Shown: positions 63,436 to 64,000 of the stretch, in pieces
Layout of the letters: every line of letters starts with the position of its first letter
Position numbering within the stretch: position 1 is the first letter of the stretch
Origin: Lamellibrachia columna
Lineage: Eukaryota; Annelida; Polychaeta; Sabellida; Siboglinidae
Length of the DNA: 64,000 nt
Reading direction: 5' to 3'
Assembly (NCBI GenBank): GCA_963662155.1
Contig: OY759262.1
Location: forward strand, 11,804,082 to 11,868,081
Notes under the pieces: model-generated
Told to the model about the DNA's origin: nothing
The model's input: only the letters and a program-made list of their open reading frames with translations
Database searches by the model: none
Translations under genes and position numbers: made by a program

Positions 63436-63800
63436 GATAATGACTTTTATTCATTTCAATCTCTTGTTTATGGACTATTAATTTATAACCCTCTGGCCAT
63501 TCCCCAATGCTCCTCATTCTCCACAGGTGGAAGACCTCTATTTACTCTTTTTATTCATGAGTTTGGTTTTCCTGAGAAGATTGCACCAACATGAATAAAC
63601 CTTTATATGATAAGATGATAGTGACTTTATTCATTTATCTTTATGGACTATAATTTATAGCCGTCTGGCTTGTCCTCAATACTACACAGCTGGAAGACTT
63701 ATCTCCAGAACATGTATGTACTTAAATGTTAATGTTAGTTTCTCCCTAATCAAGATTGTTCCTCAATGAGCTATGAATTAGCTGCACCAACAAAGATTGT
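63409..63800. repeat. Duplicated 3'-end segment (~180-200 bp units)
   Basis: ATGAATAAACC, TTTATGGACTAT-ATTTATA, CTCTGGCC/GTCTGGCTT and GATTGCACCAAC-type landmarks occur in the same order in 63409-63590 and about 63591-63792, with indels. A third degraded start follows (CACCAACAAAGATTG). Confidence 0.7.
63412..63417 (+). terminator. Candidate ACTN poly(A) signal AATAAA (proximal)
   Basis: AATAAA inside GATGAATAAACCACATC, 1.7 kb after the stop codon. A second copy in the same context lies at 63594. Confidence 0.45.
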
Positions 63801-64000
63801 TTTTGATGATGCAGGTTGATCCCATAAGATCGGTGCATTGTCCTCAACATGTGTAGCTGGTTTAGATCAGACAGGTTTTGTAGTTTGCAGAACGGTGGAG
63901 AGGGCCATGATGGCAGGGACAGACAGCCCCGTGTGACGCAGCTTCTTGTATAAGACTGGCACACTCTGAGAATCTGCAAGAAAAATGTTGCACAATACAG

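Overview
This is a window of an intron-rich, AT-rich animal nuclear genome, most likely an invertebrate and perhaps a lophotrochozoan such as a mollusc; that placement is an inference. The reasons are long introns with GT-AG boundaries, tRNA-derived SINEs, LINE remnants, abundant minisatellites and (TA)n tracts, and protein sequences that resemble Drosophila alpha-actinin more than vertebrate forms. I see no bacterial or viral coding region and no CRISPR array. The window holds two protein-coding genes, both on the + strand. Region 1 (start to about 13.2 kb) is the 3' part of DCAF5, a WD40 substrate receptor of CUL4-DDB1 ubiquitin ligases. Its first exon or exons lie left of the window. Eight exons (506-12355) give about 771 residues: the WD40 propeller from the middle of blade 2 onward, then a long serine-rich tail encoded by one 1.47-kb terminal exon. 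Its introns hold a 20-bp and a 33-bp minisatellite, a roughly 4-kb element with terminal inverted repeats that contains an internally deleted LINE, a TA-flanked foldback element, an L2-like LINE tail and SINEs. Region 2 (12.4-17.7 kb) is intergenic. It has several tandem arrays, including a near-identical 55-bp array, and ends in a CpG-rich promoter with three CACGTG E-boxes. Region 3 (17737-61718) is a complete alpha-actinin gene. Twenty-two coding positions join in frame to 896 residues: two calponin-homology domains, four spectrin repeats and a C-terminal EF-hand domain ending in GESDL. Two consecutive positions are each present as two equal-length alternative exons: 4a/4b (88 nt) and 5a/5b (79 nt). 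These should be mutually exclusive and allow four isoforms of the CH1-CH2 linker and the start of CH2. Intron 1 is 17.9 kb and intron 2 is 6.5 kb; both are filled with repeats. Region 4 (61.7-64 kb) is the 3' UTR and a duplicated 3' end carrying two AATAAA signals. The most unusual observations are two places in the actinin gene where an exon edge and its splice site have been tandemly multiplied. A 48-bp array carries six extra copies of the exon 8 acceptor, and a 37-bp array carries two extra copies of the exon 11 donor. In every case use of the wrong copy breaks the reading frame or hits an in-frame stop. The DCAF5-then-ACTN order on one strand also matches the human DCAF5-ACTN1 arrangement on 14q24 as I recall it, which suggests ancient microsynteny.
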